Assembly: GCF_900176425.1 (NCBI RefSeq)
Contig: NZ_FWXS01000009.1
Location: 86,058 to 150,057, forward strand
Length of the DNA: 64,000 nt
Direction of reading: 5' to 3'
DNA from: Moheibacter sediminis
GTDB lineage: Bacteria > Bacteroidota > Bacteroidia > Flavobacteriales > Weeksellaceae
Made by a program: the position numbers and the translations under genes. The notes beneath the pieces were generated by a model, which was not told where the DNA came from, did no database searches, and saw only the letters and a program-made list of their open reading frames with translations. The first letter of the stretch is position 1. Each line of letters starts with the position of its first letter. This document shows positions 63,917 to 64,000 of the stretch, one piece after another.

Positions 63917-64000
63917 ATGAAAATAACAGTAGTCGGGACAGGATATGTCGGGTTAGTGTCTGGGACGTGTTTTGCGGATGTTGGAATTGATGTAGTGTGC
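63917..64000 (+). CDS. ugd: UDP-glucose/GDP-mannose 6-dehydrogenase, N-terminal fragment
   Basis: Only 28 codons are in view. They read [20 protein letters not shown], the start typical of UDP-glucose 6-dehydrogenase, unlike the TviB-type ([14 protein letters not shown]). It would make UDP-glucuronic acid. The gene continues past the right edge. Confidence 0.85.
   Translation, partial: MKITVVGTGYVGLVSGTCFADVGIDVVC

Overview
The window is AT-rich chromosomal DNA from a member of the Bacteroidota, almost certainly class Flavobacteriia. Signs are a SusC/SusD locus, a type IX secretion sorting domain, DUF4271 next to hemD, an OlsF-type fused acyltransferase, and -7 promoter elements of the form TAnnTTTG. 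Genus cannot be fixed from the sequence; a Weeksellaceae/Chryseobacterium-like lineage is only a guess. No phage, transposase or CRISPR array was seen.

Region 1 (1-11534) is a maltose/maltodextrin utilisation locus. Leftward: a LacI regulator, an MFS sugar transporter, beta-phosphoglucomutase, a GH65 phosphorylase and the start of a GH97 alpha-glucosidase. Rightward: SusC, SusD and a SusE-like lipoprotein. A perfect 18-bp LacI-type operator lies between the two arms. Oligosaccharides would be bound and imported across the outer membrane by SusCDE, trimmed by GH97, moved inward by the MFS protein and split by phosphorolysis to glucose and beta-glucose-1-phosphate.

Region 2 (11535-31754) is mostly housekeeping: GDPD, DUF2809, OsmC, an aspartate kinase-OlsF pair, a C1 peptidase, nadA, an orphan P-loop protein, a secreted peptidylarginine-deiminase-like protein with a type IX sorting domain, rsmI, recJ, hemD/DUF4271, a polyprenol-phosphate glycosyltransferase, an unusual umuC-TPR-umuD operon, tRNA-Cys, folB, an M23 lipoprotein and superoxide dismutase. 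Two intergenic repeat-like elements (16734-16842 and 21449-21537) lie here.

Region 3 (31755-53322) has a serine hydrolase with a PolB-like exonuclease, a CNNM/CorC-type protein, a two-domain peptide ABC ATPase, a fluoride riboswitch with crcB, nadD, pth, alaS, an M23/MerR pair, a DnaE with a fused N-terminal proofreading exonuclease, a PpiD-like foldase, lptC and an outer-membrane protein.

Region 4 (53492-64000) starts with tRNA-Phe and a terminator, then a surface-polysaccharide cluster in one direction. It encodes enzymes for UDP-HexNAc-uronic acid (two TviB/WbpO-type dehydrogenases and a WbpP-type C4 epimerase), dTDP-4-keto-6-deoxyglucose (RfbA, RfbB), UDP-N-acetyl-L-fucosamine (CapE, CapF, CapG, plus an extra WxcM-like cupin), and the start of a UDP-glucose dehydrogenase. 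No glycosyltransferase, flippase or polymerase is in view, so the cluster continues past the window.
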